Origin: Phymatolithon calcareum
Lineage: Eukaryota; Rhodophyta; Florideophyceae; Hapalidiales
Direction of reading: 5' to 3'
Length of the DNA stretch: 64,000 bases
Assembly (NCBI GenBank): GCA_977006965.1
Contig: OZ345383.1
Span: 682,001 to 746,000 of the forward strand
The translations under genes were made by a program, and so were the position numbers. Below the pieces are notes generated by a model. That model did no database searches and had not been told where the DNA came from. It worked only from the letters and a program-made list of their open reading frames with translations. How positions within the stretch are numbered: the stretch's first letter is position 1; each line of letters begins with the position of its first letter. Below are positions 30,035 to 38,947 of the stretch, piece by piece.

Positions 30035-30466
30035 CCGAAGTTAACTCTCAAGGCAATCTGTCCCGTATAAGAAATTCCTTCGAGACAATGTGACCCGGAC
30101 ATTGATCGGGGGATGGCTCAATGGCCGTATACCTCTTGTGGCGTTTTGGTACACCTGAAGCTGCAGCCGGCAACACGCACTGCAAGACGTTTTGTGGTAT
30201 CTTGAAACGGGCCTAGTAAGAATCAAAGATTTTTAACAAGGATACGCAACAGGAAAACCCTTGTGGTGTTTTGGTACACCTGAACCTGCAGCCGGCAACG
30301 CGCACTGCTAGACGCTTAATGAACCCCTGAAGCGGGCCGAGCAAGAATCAGCGATTCTGGACAAGGATGGGCAAGCAGAAAGATCAGACAGAGACAGATC
30401 GGGGGCGAAGGAGAACCCCGGAGATGATGACGATGATGATGAAACGCGGCGGTTGAGGTGCGCTGA
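30035..30466 (-). repeat. E5 leader with two copies of a ~120-bp module
   Basis: The block CTTGTGGYGTTTTGGTACAC followed by CTGAAnCTGCAGCCGGCAAC occurs at 30134-30186 and 30260-30312 (plus-strand reading). Each is followed by a GCACTGCnAGACG box and an ACAAGGAT box. The same modules occur in the leaders of E8, E10 and E12. Confidence 0.75.
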
Positions 30467-30480
30467 CTGGGCCCATAACC
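30467..30480 (-). promoter_or_regulatory. Primer-binding site complementary to tRNAi-Met anticodon arm
   Basis: The plus strand reads CTGGGCCCATAACC, the sequence of the initiator tRNA-Met anticodon stem-loop, directly next to the LTR. So the element RNA carries its complement GGTTATGGGCCCAG, as expected for half-tRNA priming known from Drosophila copia and yeast Ty5. Confidence 0.75.
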
Positions 30481-30922
30481 AGTTGGAGAGGGTTAGGCAA
30501 GTGATGAGGAGAAAGAAAAAGTTTGGTTGATGTGAAATGGTTGAGTAGAAGCTGAGATAGGTGAGAATGAGTTCCTTGGTTTATTCCCTCGGCGGATCCC
30601 AGGTCGAGCATATATAGACTTGAAAACTCAATCAACTTGATCAAAAACCATAATTGACGACGGAGACACTCTAACCGTAAACAAATTTGTCATAATATCA
30701 TATGACACGTGTAACATGAAAAAATCAAGAATCATCTACTGAGTGAGGGGGGTATGATTATCATACTCTTATCATACTTTGACACGTGTCAGTTCCAATC
30801 TTCTTGATTCAAAGTTCTGAGACACTTTGACTTTCGACTTGACACGTGTACACGTGTACCGAGATCATACCTTGATATTGAAATGTGTTTGTGACTTGAG
30901 CTCCAAGCAATCACACTTCCAA
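30481..30922 (-). repeat. Copia family-1 LTR (5' LTR of E5)
   Basis: Ends on the minus strand are TTGGAAGTGTGATTGC and CCCTCTCCAACT; terminal bases are slightly altered. It abuts plus-strand gag of E6 at 30923 with no target duplication. Confidence 0.85.
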
Positions 30923-33219
30923 GAACGCTGAAGGTCGAAAAACTCACCGAGACCAATTTCCACGCTTGGAAACAGAAAATTCAGCTAGTACTATCATTCC
31001 GCGAGCTCGATGAGTACATCGAGGTAAGCCCTCCGGCAAGGGACACAGACGAGTTCAAAGGCTGTCGTCGACATGACAATAAGGCTAAAGCGATTATTGG
31101 TCTATCCCTTTCCGATGCCCATCTCGAACATGTCCGAGGTGTCGAAACGGCGAAAGAAATGTGGTAGGCGATTCTCAACATATTCGAACCCCATACGCTG
31201 CTTAATAAACTCGCCGCTCGTCGCAAGTTCTATACCGCCACAATGTTCGAGGGCGAAAAGATACTGCCATACACCAACCGAATTCGTCAGCTCGCATCCA
31301 CACTCAAATCAATGGGTGTTGACATCGACGACAAGGAAATGGCAATGGCATGAATGGTCTACCAGATCGTTATGACAGTCTCATCAGTGCCTTAGACGCA
31401 CTTGGGAACGAGGACGAGACATTCTCTCTCGAGTTTGTGAAGAGCCGACTTCTACAAGAGAGTAGCAACGTATGACTATGCGCCTCGAAGCCTCGACGGA
31501 GAAGTCTGAGTCCACGGCTCTTGTAAGTGCAACTCAAAATGGTTCATACGCCACGACCATTGCGATCATTGCAATCGAGCTGGACATCCTTCTCTCAGGT
31601 GTTGGGTCAAGTTTCTACACCTTGCACCATCGGGATACAAACCTCTGGGTCGAAAAGGAAAGAAGGACAAACCGACTGCCTTAGTTGCTGGTGAAACAGA
31701 ATCTATTCGTGTCATGTCTGATTCTGACTACGTTTGCTTAATGGCAAAGGTTCGAAACTCAAACATTCCCGAAAAGTGCACGTCAGGCATTATCGACTCT
31801 GGAAGCACATCCCACATGACATTCGATCGTTCAATCTTTGTCTCATACACGGAAATGAGGTCGACAGTCGAAATGGGAACTAGAGCAACTGCAACAATTG
31901 CAGGAAAGGGCGATGCTATCGTGACACTCAGCATCAACGGAAAACAGTCTCAGTGTATGCTCCAAAACGTTCTTCATGTTCCGGACTTTGGTTATTCGCT
32001 CCTTTCCGTTTCTAAACTGGACGTGTATGGGTATGGGATCTTATTCAAAAGCAAACGGTGCTACATCAAAGCACATGATGAGATTATCGCCCAAGGTACT
32101 CTCCGCAAAGATCAATACACTCTAGATCGTCCGGAGAACAAACCCATGTCCAAGGAAACATCCCTCGTCAGCCTACAGCTATGGCACGAGCGTCTCGCGC
32201 ATGTCAGTCCTACTGGAATCTCGCCATGGGGTTGTAAAAGGATTGCATATCAATCCAGGGTCTTCGTCGGACAATGTATGCAAAGGTTGCATTGCTGGGA
32301 AAGCACATCGTGCTCCTATCCCGAAGTCTAGTGGTTCTCGCTCAGACGCACTTCTCGATCTCGTGCATTCCGACGTTCTCGGTCCAATTGACATCCCATC
32401 ACTAGGTGGCTCTCGGTATTTCATCACGTTTATCGATGATCACTCCAAATGGACCACAGTTTTCACCATGCGAAAGAAGTCCGAGAGCTTCGAGTGCTTT
32501 CAGAAATTTCACAAATACGCTGAAACACACAACGGAAGAAAGCTGAAACACCTCAACGTACATCAGTTCTCACCTGCACCTAAGCTTAAAGCTATTCGGA
32601 CCGATAACGGAGGAGAATACTTGTCAAATGAGTTCAAGTCATATCTTTCCGATCACGGTATTCACCATCAACTCACCGTTGCTTACACTCCTCAACAGAA
32701 TGGGGTGGCTGAGCGCATGAACCGCACTTTACTCAACTTGGTTGGCTCGATGCTTCATCACAAAGGCATCGAGAAGAAGTTCTGGGCTGAAGCACTTTCA
32801 ACTGCTGTGTATGTCCGAAATCGAGTTACGTCGCGAGGACTTCCTTCGAACACGACCACCCATCACATATGGATGGGAGCCGCACCAAACTTGGAACACT
32901 TACGCATATTTGGCGCTAAGTGTTGGTACGTGATTCCGAAAAAGAAGGTCAAGAAACTCGACTCTCGTACTCGTGAAGCGATCATGATGGGATACTCGTT
33001 TGCATCTAAGGGATACAAGTTATGGGATCCGAATGCATGCAAGGTGATCGTATCTCGGGATGTTATATTTGATGAATCGGCATGCGAAACTGAGAATCCT
33101 AAAACGGATATACCAATCAGTTTTCCAAATGCAGGGTTTGACGAAAGCTTTCACGACGCATTTGAAACCGAGGAAGCTACCGAAATTCCTCCAACGATCA
33201 TCAAGGTGGACCAGAAACC
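30923..33219 (+). mobile_element. Ty1/copia element E6 (family 3), truncated at both ends
   Basis: The plus strand starts inside gag (from the LKVEKLTETNFHAWKQ region) and ends in the pol linker at 33219, where the LTR of E7 begins. It is nearly identical to E7 in inverted orientation and shares its gag lesions: TAG at 31165-31167, a short deletion near 31350 and another near 31465. Private to E6 is a small deletion near 32222 that breaks pol. Confidence 0.85.
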
Positions 33220-33244
33220 TGTTGGATGGAGGTTTGGTTGTTGA
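31714..33244 (+). pseudogene. Copia E6 protease and integrase, frameshifted
   Basis: Two frames (31714-32331, 32201-33244) together cover protease DSG (IIDSGSTSHMTF), GAG-pre-integrase and integrase (DDHSKWTT, IRTDNGGEYLSNEF, NGVAERMNRT). The break near 32222 lies at the GAG-pre-integrase (PTGIS, then a deletion). The last residues (VGWRFGC) are from the E7 LTR. Confidence 0.82.
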
Positions 33245-33658
33245 TGGATAAGATGTCTGAGATGGTTGAGGTGGTTGAGATGGTTGAGATTGTTGAGATG
33301 GTTGAGATGGTTGGGTTGTTTGTGAGATGTTCCTTGGTTTATTGAGTCGGGGCATCAGATCTCGGTCTTATATAGGCCTCAGATTGAGGTATGATAAGAC
33401 TTCTGATGCTCATTGCACTACTAACAGTGATTGAATCAATGAATTAAAAGATTGAATTCTCGACTGTGAAAGATTCAATCAACAAAATGATTGAATTACT
33501 GACAATAGCAAGATCAATTAAGACATTGATTGAACTGCTACATTGTCAGTAAACATGAAAAAACGTGGATTGATTCTATCATAACATATGAGAAATGGTT
33601 AGAGACTTATGACATATGTGTACTGCGACAAGAGATCCAAGCAGTCACATTTCCAACA
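33220..33658 (-). repeat. Copia family-3 LTR (3' LTR of E7)
   Basis: TGTTGGAAATGTGACTGC start and CCTCCATCCAACA end on the minus strand. It has TATA (CTATATAAGACC), AATAAACC, and near its end a 9-10-bp tandem repeat (GAGATGGTT variants, 33260-33319). It lacks the CACGTG palindromes of family 1. Confidence 0.85.
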
Positions 33659-36600
33659 CCCCCCCTCGATCGAAGAAGCTTTCGAACATGCAGGATACAA
33701 TCCCATCTTTTTCGCGAACTCGGATACCTTGATTCGACTTAGTGGTTTCGTAAGTGCATCAGCGACCATGAACTCCGTCGGACAGTACTTGAATTCCACT
33801 TTCTCCGTTGCCACAGCTTCGCGAACATAGTGATATTGAATATCAATATTTTTGTTTCGTTGGGTAATTGCCTCGTTTTGAGCGGATGATATAGCGCCTT
33901 GGTTGTCCGAGAAGATGAGCATGCGAGATGGCTTGTTGACACCAAGTATGTCGGAAACCAATCGCGATAGCCAGACTGCTTCTTTCGCGGCGGCACATGC
34001 AGCAATGTATTCAGCCTCACATGACGATGTCGCGACAATGGTTTGCTTCTTGGATCGCCAGCTAATTGCTCCCCCTGCAAGTATGAAGATATATCCACTT
34101 GTCGACTTACGAGTTTCTTGACAGCCTGCCCAATCGGAGTCGCTAAACCCCACTGGCGTCAAACTCCTGTCTTTGCCAAACAGAATCCCATGATCACGAG
34201 TTCCGGCGATGTAACGTAAAACACGCTTAACAGCCGTCCAATTGATTTGCAGTGGATTCTCACAGAAGGAAGAGAGTTTTCCGACAGCATCCGAGATATC
34301 CGGCCGACTTCCAACCATCAGATACATGACACTTCCAATTGCAGGGCGATACGGTACCTCATATGAAACAGAATCCGTGATGTCGAGTTCATGTACAGTG
34401 TTGGTTTTCTTGTAAGGCTCCATCGGCGTTGGTACCGGTTTACAATTTTCCATGTTAAATCGTTTCAAAACTGTTTCCGCGTATGCCTTTTGAGATAGGT
34501 GTAATGTTCGGAGATCACGATCTCGACGGATCTCTAATCCGAGGAATACGCTTGCGTTTCCCAGATACTTCATCTCGAATCGCCGGTTAAGCTCCCCCTT
34601 CATCCAACCAATGGCAACATTATCGTTGCCAGCAATGAGCAAGTCATCGACGTACAGTGCAATGATCATAATGCTCTTAGAAGTGTGCGGAACATACAGG
34701 AACGGATTATTCGGACTGCTTGTAATTCCGAGTTCATTGATTAAGAAATCATCAATTTTCGCATGCCATTGCCGGGGAGCTTGTTTTATCCCGTACAATG
34801 CCTTCAACAGCTTACACACGAGGTCAGGACGCTTGGGATCACGAAATCCAGCGGGAACCTCCATGTAAATATCTTCATCCAAGTCTCCGTGCAAGAATAC
34901 AGTGACGACATCCATTTCGACAAGCTCGAGATCATGAAATGCCACCGTGGCGAGAAGAATCCGAATTGATGTGAACTTCACGACTGGGGCATATGTTTCG
35001 CCGTAATCCACACCGTGCACCTGTCGGAACCCTTTCGCGACAATGCGAGCTTTCGGGCCAGTGTCCTTGACTTTAAACACGTATTTGCAAGGGAGAACGT
35101 TCATTCCGGATTCGCGTTGTACTAATGTCCAAGTCTTGTTGCGAATGAGAGATGAGTGTTCTTTCTCAATCGCAGGGGACCAATAGTCAACGTTGTCTTT
35201 AGACGTGGCGCTTCTGAAAGTCTGCGGAACTTCTTGAGAAGACAAAACAGTTTCAGTTGCAAAGTTGGCGGATTCGAGAGCCAACATGGCTGTACGCGGA
35301 CCAGCATTCCAGAAATCACTTGGTGGCTTTGAGACACGTTTGGATCGACGAAGTATAGGTTTTGCGATTAACTCAGGAGGTGCGTCAGCATTAGAAGTTG
35401 AGAGAGATTCTTCTTTACAGCCACTGTCCTGATCATCACCGTTGTCCTTCGGTTCGTCCACGGTACCCTCCACTGCAACGTCCTCGGCTTTCACGGCAAC
35501 CTCACGGATGTTTGCATAGTTGGGTTTCTGCTCGACCTTGATGATCGCTCGAGGAATTTCGGTAGCTTCCTCGGTTTCAAATGCGTCGTGAAAGCTTTCG
35601 TCAAACCCTGCATTTGGAAAACTGATTGGTATATCCGTTTTAGGATTCTCAGTTTCGCATGCCGATTCATCAAATATAACATCCCGAGATACGATCACCT
35701 TGCATGCATTCGGATCCCATAACTTGTATCCCTTAGATGCAAACGAGTATCCCATCATGATCGCTTCACGAGTACGAGAGTCGAGTTTCTTGACCTTCTT
35801 TTTCGGAATCACGTACCAACACTTAGCGCCAAATATGCGTAAGTGTTCCAAGTTTGGTGCGGCTCCCATCCATATGTGATGGGTGGTCGTGTTCGAAGGA
35901 AGTCCTCGCGACGTAACTCGATTTCGGACATACACAGCAGTTGAAAGTGCTTCAGCCCAGAACTTCTTCTCGATGCCTTTGTGATGAAGCATCGAGCCAA
36001 CCAAGTTGAGTAAAGTGCGGTTCATGCGCTCAGCCACCCCATTCTGTTGAGGAGTGTAAGCAACGGTGAGTTGATGGTGAATACCGTGATCGGAAAGATA
36101 TGACTTGAACTCATTTGACAAGTATTCTCCTCCGTTATCGGTCCGAATAGCTTTAAGCTTAGGTGCAGGTGAGAACTGATGTACGTTGAGGTGTTTCAGC
36201 TTTCTTCCGTTGTGTGTTTCAGCGTATTTGTGAAATTTCTGAAAGCACTCGAAGCTCTCGGACTTCTTTCGCATGGTGAAAACTGTGGTCCATTTGGAGT
36301 GATCATCGATAAACGTGATGAAATACCGAGAGCCACCTAGTGATGGGTTGTCAATTGGACCGAGAACGTCGGAATGCACGAGATCGAGAATTGCGTCTGA
36401 GCGAGAAACACTAGACTTCGGGATAGGAGCACGATGTGCTTTCCCAGCAATGCAACCTTTGCATACATTGTCCGACGAAGACCCTGGATCGATATGCAAT
36501 CCTTTTACAACCCCATGGCGTGCCATGCCGGAGATTCCAGTAGGACTGACATGCGCGAGACGCTCGTGCCATAGCTGTAGGCTGACGAGGGATGTTTCCT

Positions 36601-37039
36601 TGGACATGGGTTTGTTCTCCGGACGATCTAGAGTGTATTGATCTTTGCGGAGAGTACCTTGGGCGATAATCTCATCATGTGCTTTGATGTAGCACCGTTT
36701 GCTTTTGAATAAGATCCCATACCCATACACGTCCAGTTTAGAAACGGAAAGGAGCGAATAACCAAAGTCCGGAACATGAAGAACGTTTTGGAGCATACAC
36801 TGAGACTGTTTTCCGTTGATGCTGAGTGTCACGATAGCATCGCCCTTTCCTGCAATTGTTGCAGTTGCTCTAGTTCCCATTTCGACTGTCGACCTCATTT
36901 CCGTGTATGAGACAAAGATTGAACGATCGAATGTCATGTGGGATGTGCTTCCAGAGTCGATAATGCCTGACGTGCACTTTTCGGGAATGTTTGAGTTTCG
37001 AACCTTTGCCATTAAGCAAACGTAGTCAGAATCAGACAT
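33599..37039 (-). CDS. Copia E7 pol polyprotein, uninterrupted
   Basis: 1146 codons: protease IIDSGSTSHMTF (about 26-37), GAG-pre-integrase QLWHERLAHVSPTGI (about 155-169), integrase with DDHSKWTT, IRTDNGGEYLSNEF and NGVAERMNRT (about 243-335), variable linker (about 460-580), RT with EMDVVTVFLHGDLDEDIY and IALYVDDLLIAGND (YVDD about 795), and RNase H with SDSDWAGC, SSCEAEYIAA, FSDNQGAISSA and VADALTKPL (about 995-1110). The last about 20 residues read through the purine tract into the LTR. It is the only complete pol in the window. Catalytic residues are all present. Its gag is defective, so it could only move with Gag supplied in trans. Confidence 0.9.
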   Translation of the reverse strand: MSDSDYVCLMAKVRNSNIPEKCTSGIIDSGSTSHMTFDRSIFVSYTEMRSTVEMGTRATATIAGKGDAIVTLSINGKQSQCMLQNVLHVPDFGYSLLSVSKLDVYGYGILFKSKRCYIKAHDEIIAQGTLRKDQYTLDRPENKPMSKETSLVSLQLWHERLAHVSPTGISGMARHGVVKGLHIDPGSSSDNVCKGCIAGKAHRAPIPKSSVSRSDAILDLVHSDVLGPIDNPSLGGSRYFITFIDDHSKWTTVFTMRKKSESFECFQKFHKYAETHNGRKLKHLNVHQFSPAPKLKAIRTDNGGEYLSNEFKSYLSDHGIHHQLTVAYTPQQNGVAERMNRTLLNLVGSMLHHKGIEKKFWAEALSTAVYVRNRVTSRGLPSNTTTHHIWMGAAPNLEHLRIFGAKCWYVIPKKKVKKLDSRTREAIMMGYSFASKGYKLWDPNACKVIVSRDVIFDESACETENPKTDIPISFPNAGFDESFHDAFETEEATEIPRAIIKVEQKPNYANIREVAVKAEDVAVEGTVDEPKDNGDDQDSGCKEESLSTSNADAPPELIAKPILRRSKRVSKPPSDFWNAGPRTAMLALESANFATETVLSSQEVPQTFRSATSKDNVDYWSPAIEKEHSSLIRNKTWTLVQRESGMNVLPCKYVFKVKDTGPKARIVAKGFRQVHGVDYGETYAPVVKFTSIRILLATVAFHDLELVEMDVVTVFLHGDLDEDIYMEVPAGFRDPKRPDLVCKLLKALYGIKQAPRQWHAKIDDFLINELGITSSPNNPFLYVPHTSKSIMIIALYVDDLLIAGNDNVAIGWMKGELNRRFEMKYLGNASVFLGLEIRRDRDLRTLHLSQKAYAETVLKRFNMENCKPVPTPMEPYKKTNTVHELDITDSVSYEVPYRPAIGSVMYLMVGSRPDISDAVGKLSSFCENPLQINWTAVKRVLRYIAGTRDHGILFGKDRSLTPVGFSDSDWAGCQETRKSTSGYIFILAGGAISWRSKKQTIVATSSCEAEYIAACAAAKEAVWLSRLVSDILGVNKPSRMLIFSDNQGAISSAQNEAITQRNKNIDIQYHYVREAVATEKVEFKYCPTEFMVADALTKPLSRIKVSEFAKKMGLYPACSKASSIEGGCWKCDCLDLLSQYTYVISL

Positions 37040-37068
37040 GACACGAATAGATTCTGTTTCACCAGCAA

Positions 37069-37900
37069 CTAAGGCAGTCGGTTTGTCCTTCTTTCCTTTT
37101 CGACCCAGAGGTTTGTATCCCGATGGTGCAAGGTGTAGAAACTTGACCCAACACCTGAGAGAAGGATGTCCAGCTCGATTGCAATGATCGCAATGGTCGT
37201 GGCGTATGAACCATTTTGAGTTGCACTTACAAGAGCCGTGGACTCAGACTTCTCCGTCGAGGCTTCGAGGCGCATAGTCATACGTTGCTACTCTCTTGTA
37301 GAAGTCGGCTCTTCACAAACTCGAGAGAGAATGTCTCGTCCTCGTTCCCAAGTGCGTCTAAGGCACTGATGAGACTGTCATAACGATCTGGTAGACCATT
37401 CATGCCATTGCCATTTCCTTGTCGTCGATGTCAACACCCATTGATTTGAGTGTGGATGCGAGCTGACGAATTCGGTTGGTGTATGGCAGTATCTTTTCGC
37501 CCTCGAACATTGTGGCGGTATAGAACTTGCGACGAGCGGCGAGTTTATTAAGCAGCGTATGGGGTTCGAATATGTTGAGAATCGCCTACCACATTTCTTT
37601 CGCCGTTTCGACACCTCGGACATGTTCGAGATGGGCATCGGAAAGGGATAGACCAATAATCGCTTTAGCCTTATTGTCATGTCGACGCCAGACTTTGAAC
37701 TCGTCTGTGTCCCTTGCCGGAGGGCTTACCTCGATGTACTCATCGAGCTCGCGGAATGATAGTACTAGCTGAATTTTCTGTTTCCAAGCGTGGAAATTGG
37801 TCTCCGTGAGTTTTTCGACCTTCAGCGTTCCTTGCGAGTTGTCCATAGTTTGGACTGGGGGTTCTTGAAATCTTGTCGAAGATCCGTTCGGGGAGTCCAC
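37069..37900 (-). pseudogene. Copia E7 gag, broken
   Basis: Starts MDSPNGSSTRFQEPPVQTMD and then the usual capsid region, stopping at an in-frame TAG (37588-37586). Downstream frames (37378-37680, 37069-37281) show the rest in shifted phases; the CCHC knuckle is destroyed by a deletion. The same lesions occur in E6. Confidence 0.82.
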
Positions 37901-37999
37901 TGCGAGTTAGTAGAAGTTAACTATCAAGGCAATCTATCCCTTATAGGAAATTCGCGTCGAGCCAATGTGACCCGGAGCTTGATCTGGGGATGGCTCTAG

Positions 38000-38443
38000 T
38001 GTTGGAAGTGTGATTGCTTGGAGCTCTAGTCGCAAACACACTTCAATATCAAGGTATGATCTCGGTACACGTGTACACGTGTCAAGTCGAATGTCAAAGT
38101 GTCTCAGAAGTTTGAATCAAGAAGATTGGCGGTGACACGTGTCAAAATATGATAAGAGTATGATAATCATTCTCCCCTCACTCAGTAGATGATTCTAGAT
38201 TTTTTCATATTACACGTGTCATATGATAGTATGACAAATTTGTTTAGGGCTACTGTGTCTCCGTCGTCAGTTAGGGTTTTGATCAAGTCTGGTTGTGTTC
38301 TCTGGTCTATATAGTCTTGACCTGAGGTCCGCCAGGTGAATAAACCAAGGAACTCATTCTCACCTAACTCCACTTCTCCTTCACCAATCTTCACCATCCA
38401 AACTTTTCCAATCTCCGAATCTTATCCCTAACCTCCAACAACA
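38000..38443 (+). repeat. 5' LTR of E8
   Basis: TGTTGGAAGTGTGATTGC to CCTCCAACAACA. Contains four CACGTG sites (38068, 38076, 38136 and 38213), TATA and AATAAA. Confidence 0.92.
38306..38344 (+). promoter_or_regulatory. TATA box and polyadenylation signal of the E8 5' LTR
   Basis: TCTATATAGT at 38306-38315 is followed 24 nt later by AATAAA at 38339-38344. The same pair is conserved in most family-1 LTRs. Transcription would start between or just after them and define a short R region. Confidence 0.6.
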
Positions 38444-38947
38444 GTCAGCGCTTGATCACCACCGCGCTTCATCATCATCGTCATCTCCGGGGCTCATCCT
38501 TTGCCCCCGATCTTCTCCTGGTTGCGCATCCTTGCTTGATTACCTCTGGTTTTCTCGCAAGGCCCGCTCCAGGGGACTTGTCTGTCTTTGTTCACGAGCT
38601 TCCGGTTCGGTTCCTTGCTCAATTACCTCTGGTCTTTGAGTGAGGCCCGTTCAGAAAGTGTTATAGCGTCTTGCAGTGCGCGTTGCCGGCTGCAGGTTCA
38701 GGTGTACCAAAACACCACAAGGGTTTCTGTTGTGTCTCCTTGCTTGATTACCTTCGGTTTTCTTGTCGGGCCCACCTCAGGATACCACAAAGCGTCTTGC
38801 AGTGCGTGTTGCCGACTGCAGGTTCAGGTGTACCAAAACGCCACAAGAGGTATACGGCCATTGAGCCATCCCCCGATCAAGGTCCGGGTCACATTGACTC
38901 GAAGGAATTTCTTATACGGGATAGATTTCCTCGATAGTTAACTTCGG
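38444..38947 (+). repeat. E8 leader with repeated modules
   Basis: Contains two modules with GTCTTGCAGTGCGYGTTGCC and GCAGGTTCAGGTGTACC (38669-38721, 38789-38844) and related CTTGCTTGATTACC boxes (38531, 38738). The primer site next to the LTR is decayed in this copy. Confidence 0.65.

Larger units (their letters stand above)
26464..30922 (-). mobile_element. Ty1/copia element E5 (family 1), 3'-truncated
   Basis: Order on the minus strand: 5' LTR (30481-30922), tRNA-Met-type primer site (30467-30480), leader with two repeated modules, gag (30034-29234), TAA, then protease-integrase-RT (29167-26464). RNase H and the 3' LTR are missing; a plus-oriented LTR abuts instead. The coding sequence is otherwise well preserved. 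Confidence 0.88.
33220..37999 (-). mobile_element. Ty1/copia element E7 (family 3) with intact pol, gag broken
   Basis: Minus strand: leader (37900-37999, continuing at 43464-43644 beyond the E8 insertion), gag (37900-37070, with TAG at 37586 and two small deletions), pol (37039-33601) and 3' LTR (33220-33658). The 5' LTR is absent. E8 inserted into its leader, producing the TCTAG duplication. Confidence 0.88.

Noticed and set aside
33241-33355. Ser/Gln/Pro-rich minus ORF start (33020-33355)
   Set aside because: Produced by the GAGATGGTT tandem repeat in the family-3 LTR.
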